Shown: positions 37,581-52,400 of the stretch, piece by piece
Numbering within the stretch: position 1 is the stretch's first letter
Layout: every line of letters begins with the position of its first letter
Assembly: GCF_019399895.1 (NCBI RefSeq)
Contig: NC_091865.1
Location: 11,289,001 to 11,353,000 of the forward strand
Direction: 5' to 3'
Length of the DNA: 64,000 nt
Origin: Cardiocondyla obscurior
Taxonomy: Eukaryota > Arthropoda > Insecta > Hymenoptera > Formicidae
Program-made: the position numbers and the translations under genes
The notes under the pieces: generated by a model
What the model was told of the DNA's origin: nothing
The model's input: the letters and a program-made list of their open reading frames with translations, nothing else
Database searches by the model: none

Positions 37581-40500
37581 TAAATCGTGGTCTGCACCCT
37601 CTTCCACCCCCTGCTCTACTTTTCCCTCTTCCCCCTCATCCTCTTACCTATATATTCTATCTTGTTTATCCCCGCTGGACCCCGACCGCCAACTCTTTCC
37701 CGCTCACGCTTTTGCTCTTTCCTCATCGTTTCCTCGCCAGCGTTCCGTTCGCGCTTTACCCGTTTCTACCCCGACCAACCCTCTTCCGAGTGTACGTGCG
37801 TGTGCAGTTTCTTTACTCCCCTTTATTTTATTTTCTTTTTTTTTTTCCTTCCCCGTCTTCGCTTTTCTTCTCGTTTTCTATCCCTCGTTCTCGCGATGCG
37901 GAAATAAGCTCGATTACTCGGCAAGGCAGTCCTCTTCGACTTTCGGGGGCAAAAATCTCGGAAAACGTATCAGAGACGTTATCGGGACGCAGGTGGTGGC
38001 ATTGATCATCGATAGGCTTCAAACGTGACGTAAGTGCACATACATGCATGCAACGGGTGTGGAAAAAATCACTGTTCCCGCCGTTACCCGCAGACTCGAT
38101 TCGAGAGTTGATTTTCTCCCGGCGAACAAACTTAAATCCTTTGCCTCGATTCTTATCTCAATTAATGAAAATTGCATCACACTTTTTCTTCCGTCAGAAT
38201 CGTAAATATACAATTTTTTTCACTTTTTAAATGAATAAATAAATGTTCTAATTTTTTTTTTTAATTTTTAATCGCAATTTAATATATACATACGTGAGAA
38301 ATAACTTTAAATCTGTTTTACAAACGTAAAACTATCCGATAACGTTTTACATTTTTTACCATAAAATTTTGCAAAATATCGTCAAATTGCACGTTAATCC
38401 CAGGGGCAAAAATAAAGGATACATTTTTTTTTCTTGCTCCATGTACACGATAAATAAGCGACGGTGGACTCGTCAACGGGAGTATTCGTTAAATTTGCTG
38501 TAAATTAGCGATGAACCTTTCGCCACAGTTCGTCGAATGTTTGTAAAAAAACGGGGATAAATATGCAATCATTTGATTGACGCAACTTCGTATATTTGAT
38601 GACATTGTGGCACCCGTCTCCGGGGTGCCTCATTTACCGTTTCCCCTGAGCTCGCATCCCTTTGATACTTGGCGCATTCATTGCAAACGCAGAGACATTA
38701 CGGACTTTTGTTTTAATTCTCGTTCTCGGTCGTTTTTTCCTTCAATTAGCGAGCGGATAGGTGTACGAGGGAAATTCGATTCGATGTAAAACAGGGACGC
38801 ACCGTATCTTCGTGTTGAACACGACATACGATCGAGTTGATTATCCTTTATCCTAATCTGCTGCCAATCTCTGTTAATTTATTTTATTTTAACTCGTTTA
38901 ATAACTTTTTTTTTTCTTTTTTTTTTGTATACATGCGTAATAATTTTTAATATGTATTGTCTATTTAATCATGATCTCTGTCTCGTTCCCCGACTAGATA
39001 ATTAAAAGTCTGTCTATTCTTCTGCAGGCAGAGCTCTGCCGGAGCGAAAATATGCTCTCGCGCGTCAAACGCTAGATCCGGAAAGTCACTCGCGATCTCA
39101 GATTCCATCTCTCGCGCCCACGCGGGGGTTGATTAAAACATTTTAATACATCTGTCCGTTTCTAAAGACGACGCGTATTAATACGGTTATTGAATTCCGC
39201 CTCTCTGTCTCGCGTGCATCGTCTCCGTTCGAGAAAAGAGAGAATGGAAAGGAGCGAGAGGGAAGGGCGCGATAAGGGATGCAAAAGTCGGGGAGCGCAG
39301 AACGGGACCGAGGGATGGAAAAGAATAAAAAAAAAAAAGAAAAGCAGAAGGAGAGAGAGAAAGGAAAAATGAAAAGAGGCATGAATAGAAACGGTAGGAA
39401 GAAAGAAGCGCGCGCAATCTTTTTAATTATGAAAACACTGCTTTGTGTTTCATTTTGTTTTGTTGTCAGGGGGCGCTATTCTAATCGGGCGCTCCTACCC
39501 TCCTCCACCCTCCCGGTCCCCCTTGGTTCACCGTTGGTCCCCTCACCGTCACCTCGCCCCCCGTTCTGTACACCTACCCTCTCTCGTTACCACCACCGCC
39601 GCCGCCGCCCATCTTCTTTTTTTATATTATAACGTGCGGGCGGCTCTGATGGGTCAGGGGCGGAGGCAGGACTGCCGGCAGGTTGCAAGCTAGAGGGAGT
39701 GCCAGGGTGAGATTGCTTTAGTAATGAATTACATAGCTCGGGGCTATGTATCTCTGTCTGAGGAACACCACCGTACGCCCGAGCACTCGCCTGGCTCTTT
39801 CCCTCCGCGTGCGCGCGAATCTTTTTTTTCCGTCATACCTTTTTCTTTCGTCCCTCCTCCTTCACTCTCTCGGCAACCCTTACTCCCGGCCGTTCGCGCG
39901 CGCGGCTTTCGATGGAGGAATCATTCTTGTCAATGGTCACCTGCGCATATTACGTCGCGAATATTGTACGCCAGGATCTCCGTCAGGTCATCATCGAGTA
40001 TCTGTCGCGATTCTTTCTCCCTCTTCATCTCTCTTTCTCCCCTTTGCTCCGCTTATTTTCCCCCTTTTTTTCTTCTTTTTTTTTATTCGAGAGGAATTAA
40101 AATGATTAAAATTAAATTGTAACTCTGCCAATTGCTGTTCTTAGATCGTGCTTTTAATATTTTCTTATATGTGTAAATTATTACTGTGGATACGTTTATG
40201 TAGCTTTGAATTCGATTATTAGACACGTATAAGTAGTTTCTCTTTTCTCTCTTAACATAATACGTAGATTATTATTAGCAGATATCAATTATTAATAGAA
40301 AGCAAAATCTGCTTTCTTCGTACTGCTACTGTAACAATGCGAGGGGGAATCTTTAGTGAATCTTAACCCAATTTCAGCCCCGTCTTTTATTAATATTTGA
40401 ACGTAGGATCGAGATGAAGTCCAGCGACTAAGAATCCACGATACTTAACGCTCGCGAAGTTTCCTCGTTATCGCATCGAGATAAAAAGTTTCTACGGAAA

Positions 40501-43500
40501 GACAATACATCACGTCGCATCGACATCTCCCGATTACGATCGCGATTACTCGCAATCGCGATTCATTCATTCGTCGCTTTCTATTTCGAATATGCCTCCC
40601 CGTATCGGGTGGAAAAGATTTATCTATTCGAGCGCGAAACGTCGTCGTGATAAAATCTAAAAGGCTATCGAGGATAAAATATTGATTCCCGCCTTATCGA
40701 TTGCCTCGGTATAATTTAAAATAAATTATTATTCGATAGGGATTATTAACAGCGCGTCTAATATTAATTTTATTCAATTGTTTAAAGTTATGACCCTTTA
40801 AAAAAATCGCGAATTGCTGTATTTTTAAATTGATTTGCATCTCCGAATGTGCCGGTGTACTACTTGGACACAGTAGAATTGAACAAGAAAAGGGTGCCGC
40901 CCTTTCCCTTCGACTAATACGTGGTGGAAGCAAATAAGACGGTAGGGGGGGAAGGGCGGAGTGCCTCGTAGGTTTCTTAAGACATGTTACGATTGCCACA
41001 AGCAATTATATAAACTTGGAATAAAAAAAAATTTTTTTTTTTATTAATGTATTATCGAAAAGTAATTGATCGAATTCAAAAAGCAATTCCCTTGATAACG
41101 AATCGCAGGATGATGTATATTAGATAATACAATTTATTTTGAAAGCTAGATTAATGCGGATACGTACATTTTTATGTTAGTTACCAACGATTATCTTTGT
41201 TCAAGCGGTAATTCTACAAGAAAAAAAATTACTAAGTTAACTCTTAATTAATTTTCTTCATAACTTTATTATTTGCAATAATCTATTTAGAATTTACTTA
41301 GAATTATGCAAATCAAACGAGGAACGTTACTTCTGTAACTGACGACAATCGGTGCGGCAAAGGAAAATGTTAACAAACGTGCAACTTTCTACTAAGTACC
41401 TCTTTCCACACATGCAATTTTCTATAAGCCTGCAATTTATTTCTCCTTCTACTCTAGAGTTTCTCTATAAATTAATTCCTTTCACTAGGCCACGTACAAA
41501 AATGCCTAAAGCAAAATTATTTGAAAAATTAATAAGAATTATTTTACATATCAAAGAAAAAAAGAAAAAATTACATTTATCAATAAATTAGGAATTATCT
41601 TAGATTTTTACATTTTTCTTTCGAATAAATTATTTTTTCCCCCGGTTGTTCAAAGAGTCAGAAGGTATCTTGTATATTAATTGTATAATTAATAGCATCT
41701 ACTAGATTATGTATACTAATGTATACTAATCACAGAGATTACGCCAGTAAAATTAATTGCATATGTTTATTATGTAATTTTATACCGCTCGTTATCTTAA
41801 TCTGTTATGCAACCATCACACGTAATTTCTCGCCTTACTTACATACACGCGGATTAATACCTCGAGCACGCTTTGTCGGTGATAGAATGAGCAGATACGT
41901 TAATTAATTAAGCATATGGACCGGCAGCTAATCAACATTCTATCTCTTCGGCACTAAGTCCTCTGGTAGAACGGTGGACGAAAAATGGAGATGCCGGTCG
42001 CATAAAGCAAGAAAGGCAGACGTCGAACAAACTCGCGAAATTCCTTTTCATTTGCATTATTACGGTAATGAGACTGAAAAGCTGAAAAATGTCGGGCTTT
42101 TGTCACAGAAGGATTGTCCGCCTGGTCCATTCATTGATTACGTCGGTAGACGGGGGTATACGCGGTACATAATATCTCAGCTAATCCACCCTAAAGATAA
42201 TGAATGTGGTGGGCTTTGTCTTTCCATTTATTGCTCACAATTTCTCAATACATCCGGATGTTCCAAATTGCGCCAATCTATTTAATGATAGATCGCAATT
42301 ACGCGTTAACTGATTCTGTAATAGTTCAAATAGTCAGATGAAACTTACCACAAATCGCTATTTTATCACATTTAATCGATTACAACTCAATCAAATGAGT
42401 AATAGAATACCTAATAGATTTATTTCATCTAATCTAATCTCACATTGATATAAATTGCAAGAATTTAACAAATATAAAAGAACTGAACGGTAAACTTTAA
42501 AGCGGTTAAAAAAAAAATTAAGCTAAATGAAAAGAATAATTTCTTTTAAAACCCCTAAAGATTCAAGAATCGAAAAATTATAGGTGCAATCGACAATCAA
42601 ATTTATATAAACCCCTTTTAAGATCTCGAGAGTTTAAAATATGCACATTAATAATCTTACGTGTATTTGTCTATTATTATTAGAAAGAGCACACGTAGAA
42701 GCGGATGGTTCGCTCTTTAAATGCGCATTACTTAATTTGCGAGGTTCGCGGGAGATGTTGGTGAAAATCGCGGACCAAGCTCGCCTAGATATATCTCGTT
42801 AATGTAATTTCACCGAATACATGCCAGGCGTACGTGTATCGCGTCTCTTTCGCGTAATACGCCCGGCTGAAGGTACGCCGACAAAAATCTACAAAGAGAA
42901 AATTTACCGATGACGGCGAGAGTAAAGCGATGCGAACGCGCCGCGTGAAAGGAAAGGGTTGCCCGTAGAAAATAGAGATCTAACATCGCGAAAAAGGGAA
43001 AATTCCACAAAATAATTTTTTGTCACGAGAAGAAAAGAGCTAGGGGGAAAAGGGAGCTGTTATTCGTTGCGCTTTGAACAAAATCTTGCAAGGGACGAAG
43101 TGCACAATGTTACGTGATTATTTAATAATATTAATTAAATTGATCGCAACAAAGAAAGTGACATAAGTGTTTATACCACGCGAACCGTTCATAGATCAAA
43201 ATGATTGACTCTATTTAGAAAATTGTTTGTTTTTTTATTTTTTTTTAATTCAGGACCAAATCATTCGATTAATACTTAATTTATTTTAAATATATTTTCA
43301 AGTAAATTCCCTACTTATCGAAATCACCAAAAAATTTACATGCTTCAAAATAACTAAAGTAATTATATCGCAAGATGTTAATCTTCAAAGAGACTTTGAC
43401 CATCGTTCGCATAACGTATTCTATAAATTTTTTCTTGTGGTTAAATAAAATGCAAGCGACAGGATTAATCGAAGGACTTTCTGAAATTGAACGAAAGGAG

Positions 43501-46500
43501 GGAAACAAACGAAACAGAGATAGGGCGAAACGGAGTAATTCTCGTGGCCGAGAATCACGGACCCAAGGGTGGGCGAGGGTGGTGCACCCTGCATATACGC
43601 GTAACAATAGTTTAATATTCATATTGTCACGTTCGAGTCAAAGGAGCGGGCGGTGGCGGGCACCGCGTTCTAATTCATCGAACAAAAATTTGCTCCCTTT
43701 CAAGAGGGGTGTATTTGCGTCGTTCGTTGATGAATTCACTCCAAGTCATTGACGCGACAACATCGCTGCACCACCACTCACAACTCGGACTCGTAATTAA
43801 ACTTAGCCCTCTACGATGCGTCTCAATGTGTTTTCTGACTGATTCAAAGCTGATTTGCCGCCGATGAAAGTGTTGAGATATCAATTGAACCGCGGGACAA
43901 TAACGGGGATTGCATGGTGATTTAACTAGTTAATATACTCTTGTTACGTTAAATAACTCTTGACAACAAAATATCATTCATCAATTAATTTCAAGCACTT
44001 ATATCTAGCTAATAAATGAAATCTTCATTCGATTGAGAAAATCTTTCTTCCAATTTTTTTCAAAAGTCTTACGATCTATTTTTCTAAATTATTATTAATC
44101 AAAATGCGAAAACATAAATAATAAAATAACAACTGTTCCGATTTGCTTTAAAAAATATTTGACTCTTTGAAGATCGGCGGATGGGTTTGAAAAGAGCCAA
44201 GTTGGTGAAAAAAAAAGCCAGTCATCAAAGAGTTAAATATGGATTTGTAGAATAACAGGTTTTTCACAGAAACGGTTCTTCGCGGGCAAATAAAAATTTA
44301 TCTACAAATATATATAATATTATAATCGTTAAATATACATATATGAATACCCTGTCGCAGTCTTCTTTCCATTATTCTCGTCAGTATCGCTGTATCGAGA
44401 CAGGGCCTTGGGGATATTAATTCCGCAAAAGCGAAACGAGAGATATCAGAAACAGGCTCCTATTAATAACTTGTCAAGTTCTCCTCGATAAAACTTCCGT
44501 TGAAAGAGAGAGAGAGAGAGAGAGAAAAGGGCGACACGTCGTCGAGATATCCGACGAACCACGAGAGTTCACAAAGACGCCGCTTTAACTTCGCAATTTT
44601 AGAAAAGGGGAAAGCCGTGAAGTAGCAAGTAGCGAACGAAATAGTATTCAGATTCGATTGCCCGATTTGTAAAACCTAAGAGATTGCTTGGCAATTTTGC
44701 GAAACAAAATATTGATATTAATACCGTTAATTGAGATATATCAATCATTTTTTCGTATAATTAATTACACAACAAGAGTCACTTCATTCTTATATCACAA
44801 CTTTTATATTGCAATCACATTAGATTTAATAATAAAATCATCTCTAAAATATTTTTTTAACTTAATAAATTTAACGCATAAATTGCTATTTTTCATTCCA
44901 TATGAAATTCGTTCTTGATTCCTTACGTAATTCAATAGATCTAATCTGTTTTGTTCTACTTTTAGTTTCCTTTTTTTTTTATTTTTTTTTTTTTCTTTTT
45001 TTTTTGGAAATTGCGTCCCTTTTTTCAGCGAATCGATGTATCCCCGTTTATCATTCAAAGGATGCGAATCACGGCTTGTCCGTTATTTATTACATCTCTC
45101 CCTCTCCTTCATTGGCGTCGCGCGCCCCGTCGGAGGTAAAATCACAACGAGAGGCGGCCCTTCTAAGGACATCCACGATTGGGCGATGAAGGGATGTGCC
45201 GGCCTCTCGGTAATAATTCTCGCGGTGTTCTTGGTCGCTCCATCGTTTGCATTTAATGAGGGATAGAACGAGCGAAAAGAAGAGGGTGGCAACGATTCGG
45301 ACGTATTGCGGAGGCATTTTATTTAATTAAAAAGAAAAACCGCGAATTAAATATAAGCAAAAAGACAGGGAGGGAGTTCTGGTAACTTTTAATAATCTTA
45401 CGTACAAAAATAATTATATATTAATTATTTTTAATTAAACTAAACAACACGAGATAAATCAATTAATCCCTCAAAACGTATTTAGCATATATCGTAAAAA
45501 AAAAAGCTAATACATCGCAAGTGTACCACGCACGCCGAAGGGGTAGTATTGATACCAACCACCCCCGCGGCGCGAAACACCTGTGTCCGCCGCCGAGTGT
45601 CGGCGAATCTTCGCGTCGTCATTTCGTTACCTTCGAAATATTAATCTTGGTCGCAACCGAGCACACGTGCGCGCCTCCAATCTGTACGACGGCGGCGGCG
45701 ACGCCGACCACGACAACGACAACGACGACGGGGGTGGAAGAGGAGGCGCACGAAACGAACATTGTGCGCGCACGCCATAACAGCGTAGCAATAACCGCGT
45801 TCCATTATATGTAGCTACACCGCGAGCGGCGAGATTGCAAAACATGCCTAGATTAATGTTTTCTCATCCCGCGGCTTTGTTGTGCAGCGCGGGGGCGCAA
45901 AAGGGGGAGGGCGCGACGGGGATGAGGTAGAGCGGAGTCTGGTGAACGCCGGGGGTGTGCGCGCGGACGGATGGCGGTGGCGCGCGCTCTCCCTCTCTCA
46001 CCCCGCTTCATGGAGCCGCGGTTCTCTCCTGTCGTCTCTCGCTCCACCCCGCCGATCCTCCCTGTTCTATATACAATCGCGTCATGCGACAATGAACAGT
46101 ACGAATTACGTTGCATTCTCTTTTGCGGCTCTCTTCGATCGGCTCTCCGCGCGCGCGGAGGTTCCGCGGCGCGTTATTATTCCGGAGTTACCGGCATGAA
46201 ATAACAGCGACAAGTCCAAAGTTGGTGGGAAATTAGGAAGGACTGTCAACGTGAATCACGTTCGCGTTAACGTTAAAGGCGAGAAATGCGAGACGAATTA
46301 TTCATTGCGTTTTATTTAGCCGCGGCTCGTCTTCTAATATTTTTCTGAATTTTTAACGTGTATAAAAAAATATTATCCGGCCATCCAGGGAAAGAAACTG
46401 CTAATTAACAGTAATGAAAAGATATTTAATCTGCAAAATTTAATTATCTGTGTGTAAATGACGGAGTTAAAAAAATGTCGGAAGTTAAAAAAAAAAGAAA

Positions 46501-46631
46501 AAAGAGAATTAAAATTGTAAATTTATTTATTTATTAATATACCTTTTTTATACATTTAACATACATAGATATTACGTGTCTATATTATTTAACTCGTATT
46601 TTTAAAATTTCATATATAGTTTTTTTTTCCA
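37581..46631. other. Long gene-poor region with GC-rich blocks
   Basis: About 9 kb with no supported gene. Alternating AT-rich DNA and GC- or pyrimidine-rich blocks at about 37590-37900, 39180-40090 and 45520-46200. Short frames are numerous on both strands but overlap each other, are rich in Ser/Pro/Arg/Phe from polypyrimidine tracts, and show no domain. A GA repeat lies at about 44504-44524. Given the neighbouring homeobox gene, distal regulatory DNA or non-coding transcripts are plausible, but this is inference. Confidence 0.5.
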
Positions 46632-49471
46632 CTACACCAAATATTTTTTAATTATATTTTCAATAAACCACTCGGCCGTAAACTGCAAGTGATCACCTGG
46701 TAGCGAAAGATATTGGACTTTACCAGCATTTTCCATTGCGCGCAATCCGAGCCAGTCCTATGATTAGCGAATTAATTAATACTTATATTCAACTATATTT
46801 TTAGATCAACTGCGTCAGTGCATACCTGTTGGTACAGCACACTCTGTTGTAGCTTCTGCACCTCTTTTGCTTGGCCAGGCTTGTAGAATCCAAACCATTC
46901 GGTCTCCACAGGTTCGACCATTGTATCGTTCTCGAATTTAACGAGAACTAAAGTTTGAAGTTTTTGAAGATTGTTCTTATAGTCCTGTAATTACACATCG
47001 AATGTGAATCACAAAAACATTAATTAATATTTTTATTAATTATTAAATTATTAATTTAACTTTTATTTTATTTTCCGTCTTAGAACTTTGATATCTTTTC
47101 AGTTTACGTTCAGTTTACGCGATATCTGGATATGCATTATATAAGATACGCTGCAGTTCTTGTTTTAAACGTGAGATGTGTCAATATATCCTTTTATGAG
47201 TGATACACTAACATACTTATGTTTAAATCGAAGTAAAATGCAGATGTATAATTACATTTACCGTATTGTTAATATTTTCATTATTGATTTCAGCAAGGAA
47301 AAGATTTTTCTTTTGATATTCATCCTCCTGGAAGGGATCGTGCCAATAAGAAGCTTGTATCAGCGAATTTTGAATATACCTAAGAAAAGAAGATTAAAAT
47401 TGAACGAAAAACAATAGTGTTTGCGTTAAATGGTGCTTATAGACGAATGTCGTAAGAACGAGTACCATAAATATGCGCCGCGGTGAAGCATGCGACGCAT
47501 GTAATTGCACAACCTAGATGTGTCTAAGCATCGTGGTATACCGAAAACACCTTGATGCTGACCGCCTAAAGAGATTAAATTCAACATTGGAGGATTGGGA
47601 CATCTCTGAGCTACTGCTCTCCTAAAATATAAATCAATATTCAGCTTTACACAATGCAAAAAAAAACCAGGAGCACTATAAGTAAGTACCACTATGTTTA
47701 TATGCAAATATTAATTATTAAGCACTTTTGGAAATAAGAAATTAAAATTGCAAATTTGAAACGTCCGTGAGGTATTCAAGATATTACTATAAATAACAGA
47801 TTTTTATGAAAGAAATAAAAGATTAGTCACAAGAAGAAAATATTCTGAGCTTGTTTTCCTTATTTTAACTTTAAACTTGTATTTCAGAAATAAATATTTA
47901 TGAACTTGTTATACAAACTATCAGTTTTTTTTAATTAACTTTATCTTTAAAAGCTAATTTTGTGAAACATGCTATTATGCAAATAAAATATAATACAGAC
48001 GTTGGTAAACATGTTACAGCTTTGTGTAATAAACTTGTTTCAAAGTAACTGCATATAAGCATTGCAAACATTGCAAAAGAAGAGATGACGGAAGTTTCAC
48101 ATAGACGCTACAAAATTAAGCAACTTACAGAAACTGTCCTCCTTGAGAGAAACCAATAGCATTATATCCATTTTGAAGATTTGGGTCTTGTGACAAAGTT
48201 TCACAGACGTGCTTTATTTGTTCGTTAATATTTCCGAAATAGCTGTTCTCGACATCCTATAAAAAAAAAGCATTATGTCCCATAATAGTATAAAACAGAA
48301 AAAAAAATCATAATAAAAATAAAAATAATATACAGACAGTAACATTTAAAGCTTTGTAAAGAATTTTATGGAAGGATAAATGAATAAAATTAATGAATTA
48401 AGTGCAAATAGAACAAACACTTGGGACAAAAACAAAAGAAAAAAGATAAAATAAATCTTCTACTTAATAAAAATATATGTCCAAGTTAATGTTCTTATAA
48501 TTGTTGACAGCTTTGTCCAACCTCTATTTCATTACTTCCAATGCGAATGGAATGTACATAAACTCCAGGGATTTCGGACTGAAGGAGGTGTTGTATTTTT
48601 CCAAGGCTGAAGGAGAAGCAGCAACTATCACCTGCAAAAGAATATATTCTTTATAAAATTCTATCACCAAAATAATGGACAAAATAAGGGAAAAACCAGA
48701 AATATAATACGTGAGTATTTAAAATAATTTTAAACTATTCATTGTAAAAAAACAACTTTAATCCTTATTTGTGTATTAATGTAATTTATGAAGTGCTAAT
48801 TATTTCCTAGACATATATTATATGATAATTTAAAATTGCAAATTTGGAATATTTGAGTTATTTCATATTGAGAAGTGGGACTTTTGTGAAGGAAAAACAT
48901 AGAACACTTTATTATAATTTTAAATGTACGCTTCGTTAATTAACTAATTACAATAAATCTCTATCAACTTTGTTTTCAAACGATAAGAGTATCGCAAAAA
49001 AAAACATAAATTTTAAACATTGATAAACGTGCTATAGCTCTCGTTAATGACCTTACATTAAAACGATTACAAAAATGTTCTTCGCAGTTGGAATCAAATT
49101 CAATTTAACGATTATTGCTTATAGGTATCGAAGGATATCGCCGAGACGAACATTTGCGTATAATCGCAGCGAATTGCGGCAAAAAATAATAATGTGAACA
49201 GAAAAACGCGCGGGAAAGGAGCGTGCAGTTAATGTTTAGAAAGTGAGGAAGTGGAATATTAAGACGGCACAAATCGCATACCCATTCCATGCCAGAGAAC
49301 CACCGGCGTCGGTGAACCGTCGGTTTTCACGTTCCTTTCATCGGGCGAACAGCGGCCGGCATTCGCGCATAAAAGTATCGCCGCGATAGAAAGCGTCCAG
49401 ATACGGCTTGCCGTACGCATCGCCGCGATGCGATCCATGTCGACCCGTCTGTCGTGCCTATGTTCGAGCAA
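46632..49471 (-). CDS. Ppt1: Palmitoyl-protein thioesterase 1
   Basis: Seven phase-compatible exons, minus strand: 49438 (or 49471)-49282, 48631-48522, 48256-48129, 47621-47466, 47379-47262, 46984-46826 and 46757-46632. Length is 317 aa from the ATG at 49438, or 328 from the in-frame ATG at 49471; human PPT1 has 306. The shorter start puts a hydrophobic signal peptide (WTLSIAAILLCANA) near the N-terminus and is preferred. Motifs: VVLWHGMGDSCC, the nucleophile elbow GFSQGGQ (Ser about 126), RAVAQRCP, GGQHQGVFG, SYWHDP, a catalytic Asp in KFENDT (about 243) and a His in GDHLQF (about 299). The enzyme removes S-linked fatty acids from proteins in the lysosome; loss in humans causes infantile neuronal ceroid lipofuscinosis. 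All catalytic residues are intact. Confidence 0.95.
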
Positions 49472-52400
49472 CTAACGCGCACCAAGCTTTGCAACGCCTT
49501 TTGCGACACCGTTAATCATCGCTGGACGCAGCGGCTGGGCGCAGCTGAGCGCAGCGGAGTGACACATTCGTGATTTCGTAGCGCACACATGTGAATATCG
49601 TGAACGCGTGTTTACATCGCCATGCATCCCACTGCACGCCGCTCGACAGCGATCAACGCGCTGCACGTCGGCCGTGGCGGAAAACCCGTAGAACTCTTCC
49701 TAAAACGATTCGATAGATACTGCAGATTTCAAAATCTCCTCCGGAGCTCGATCATCCTCCGAATACTCGAGACGTCAAAGGGATGTGATATAAAAAACTT
49801 TCTGAAAAAGAATTTAAATATAAAAATTAACTAAAGTAGATTTTTTAATCTTGTATGCTACGATTAAATTAATGTAATTTAATTTAGAGATATTAATTCT
49901 GTGTTATTTTCTTTTTAATAGAAAGCACAAGTTATTTCCAATTCTATTTTCTTTTATGTTTTTGTATAAAAAGAACGTTTGTACATATGTACAAATCTGT
50001 ATACTCGCATATTCCATTTTTACATAAGAAAAAGTAATTTCTTACCGCAGGACTGTAAAAAATGATATCTATATATAGAAATACGAAGAATAGTAATCTG
50101 AAAAAGGAAATGAGTGATTATATTTCAAGCCAGTTGTATCGGAAATCGTGATAGCAATACGAATCGAGTAATCTCGGATTGTGATGCGATCTCAATACAC
50201 GGCGGTACGCGAGGTTTACGGTCCGCCCTCGTGAAAAAGCGCATCACATCGCATTCCCCCCGTACTGTGATTTCCGCGCATTAACGAATGCCATTCGTTA
50301 CTCGCGGTTGGCGGAAGAAAGGAATCCGGGAGGGCTGGCATCACTCGTCGGGGAGGAAAGATGCCGACGCCGGTCCCGGGGGATGGCGGGGGTGGTGCTG
50401 CGGCGAACCAGTGGCCGTTTTGTTTGGCGAATCGCCGCGATATTCGGAGCACAATGCGCGATATTCGAGCCGCTTGTTCCCGGGGATACATTGTTTCCGT
50501 TCTTCGGCGCTCTCCGCCCGCGTATGGAAATGCAGTAATCACTTAAAGCGGATCTGTACGCTGGCGGCCATCGTCATCGTTGCAAATCCCGACCGGGAAA
50601 AGATATTCGACTCTGGGCTATTATTGTGCCGCGATATCTTGTCAGAACGTTATTTTTTTCTTTCGTCGAGAAGTAACTTTAAAAAAAAATTTTTTTTTAA
50701 TTAGTTATTAATCTCAATAGCAATAATTTTATGAATATAAAATACTATACTTTATAATTTGTATAATTTTCAGCAGCCTGGAAATGCATCAAGAGTTGGG
50801 AACAAAAGATGATTATTCTGAAGACGGTTTTCGGAGAAAATCAGGAACAGACGTTTCCAAAATTATGATAAAGGCCAGAGAGAGTGGAAAGAGATACGAG
50901 AACGGAAAAGGGGTGAGTTTTGAGGAGGAAAAGTGAATGGATGGAGAAGCGAAGGAGACGGAAGGAGGTGGAGATCGATCGACGAGATGATGGGAAGGGA
51001 GATCGACATATTAAATAGGTGGGCAACGGCTACGAGTGCCAGCCAGTCCAATGAGCAACAAATTAACCGGAAATCTTCCTGAGAGGTGGACTTCGGGTAA
51101 GATTCAGGATGGTTGTGGTCAAGAAATTTCTCCTGTCGAGGAAATTCACCCGTTTTCTCCTTTTGAGCAATATCTGCAAGGATATTATATCTGTATCAGC
51201 ACGCAAAATTAATTTATTCCAATATTAACGTTCAGGTACGAAAAAAGCTCACTTTTATCATTAAAAAAAAAAGTTTTTTACGTGCATTTGATGTAATTGC
51301 GAAGTATAAATTATGCTACAACAGAAAATTGAACGATGTTTCTTTTATATCATTCTTTGCTTTTCGCAATTAATAAAATATTTTAAATAACTGACGGTAA
51401 CTTCTAACGTAATTAAATATAATTAACTAAATGCGTTGCTCATTTACAAGTGTAATACAACATTAATATTATTTTTTCAGAACGTTCAAGTTTAATTTTT
51501 TCTCCTAAAAAGGATCTAATGTGATAAAGAAAAGCAACACGGATGAATTTGGATATCATGAATCGCTACCCCTTCAAGACGGGAAAACGTTTGGAGGGTA
51601 ACAAAAAAGAGCGCGCGATTCTGCCCGCGAAAAGACCAACGAGAGGATCTAAGCCAAAAGGCATCGGCAATGGCTCGAAAATCGGCGCCGAAGAATTCAC
51701 CCCTTCGCGTTCGCGGTAGTACACTGCGACGCGCGCTACCACCCCCTTTCGTCCTCGCTGCCCTCCGTCGGCTTTCCGCGTTTCCTCGCCACCCTCTTCC
51801 CCTCTTGCCGCCGCAGTATCTCCTTTCGCAGCGTAATGAATCCAGTTTGTCGAACTCCACCGCCTTCTCCGGCCGGATTTTCCCGACCTAGCTGTCCTAA
51901 CCGTCCATCCCGTTTATCCATCCGTCCGTCGGTACCGTACCGGAAACTGCGCTACGTGAACCAACTGTGCTTTTCGGTGCCACCCCCGCGGCGGCGGCCA
52001 ACCCGCGCAGTCATTTTGCATCTCTCCACCTATTCCATCCTCCCCTGCACGCCACCCCGCTGCGACCGCGGGCTACGCGCGCGCCCGATGCCCGTAATTA
52101 CATCGAGTTCTCTTGACGATGGGGGATGCCGGAAGGGCCGTGTGGGGAGGGTAGAGGTTCTAATTAATCAGCTAGCCGCAACGCGCGCGAATCGTTCCCG
52201 GTACACGCTGCGGCACGCCTATAGGTTGACCGTCGACTAAAAGCACCGTGGGATTTCTCTCTCTCTCTTTCGCGGGGGTTGCCTTTAAAACCCCCCTTCT
52301 TCCCGCTCCCTCAGCTCCTCTCCACCCCCGCCGACCAGGCGTTGTTGACTCTTAGAGACGCGTTCGCTCGTATAGCATAATTAGTTACGTGCTACGTGAC

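Noticed and set aside
41974..42285. 103-aa plus-strand frame in the gene desert
   Set aside because: No recognisable domain, no splice-compatible neighbours, AT/GC composition like surrounding intergenic DNA.
45521..46204. Several overlapping frames on both strands
   Set aside because: Mutually overlapping Arg/Ala/Pro/Ser-rich frames expected from CpG-rich DNA; no domain.
51516..52240. Overlapping frames up to 134 aa on both strands
   Set aside because: GC-rich low-complexity translation without conserved motifs or splice support.
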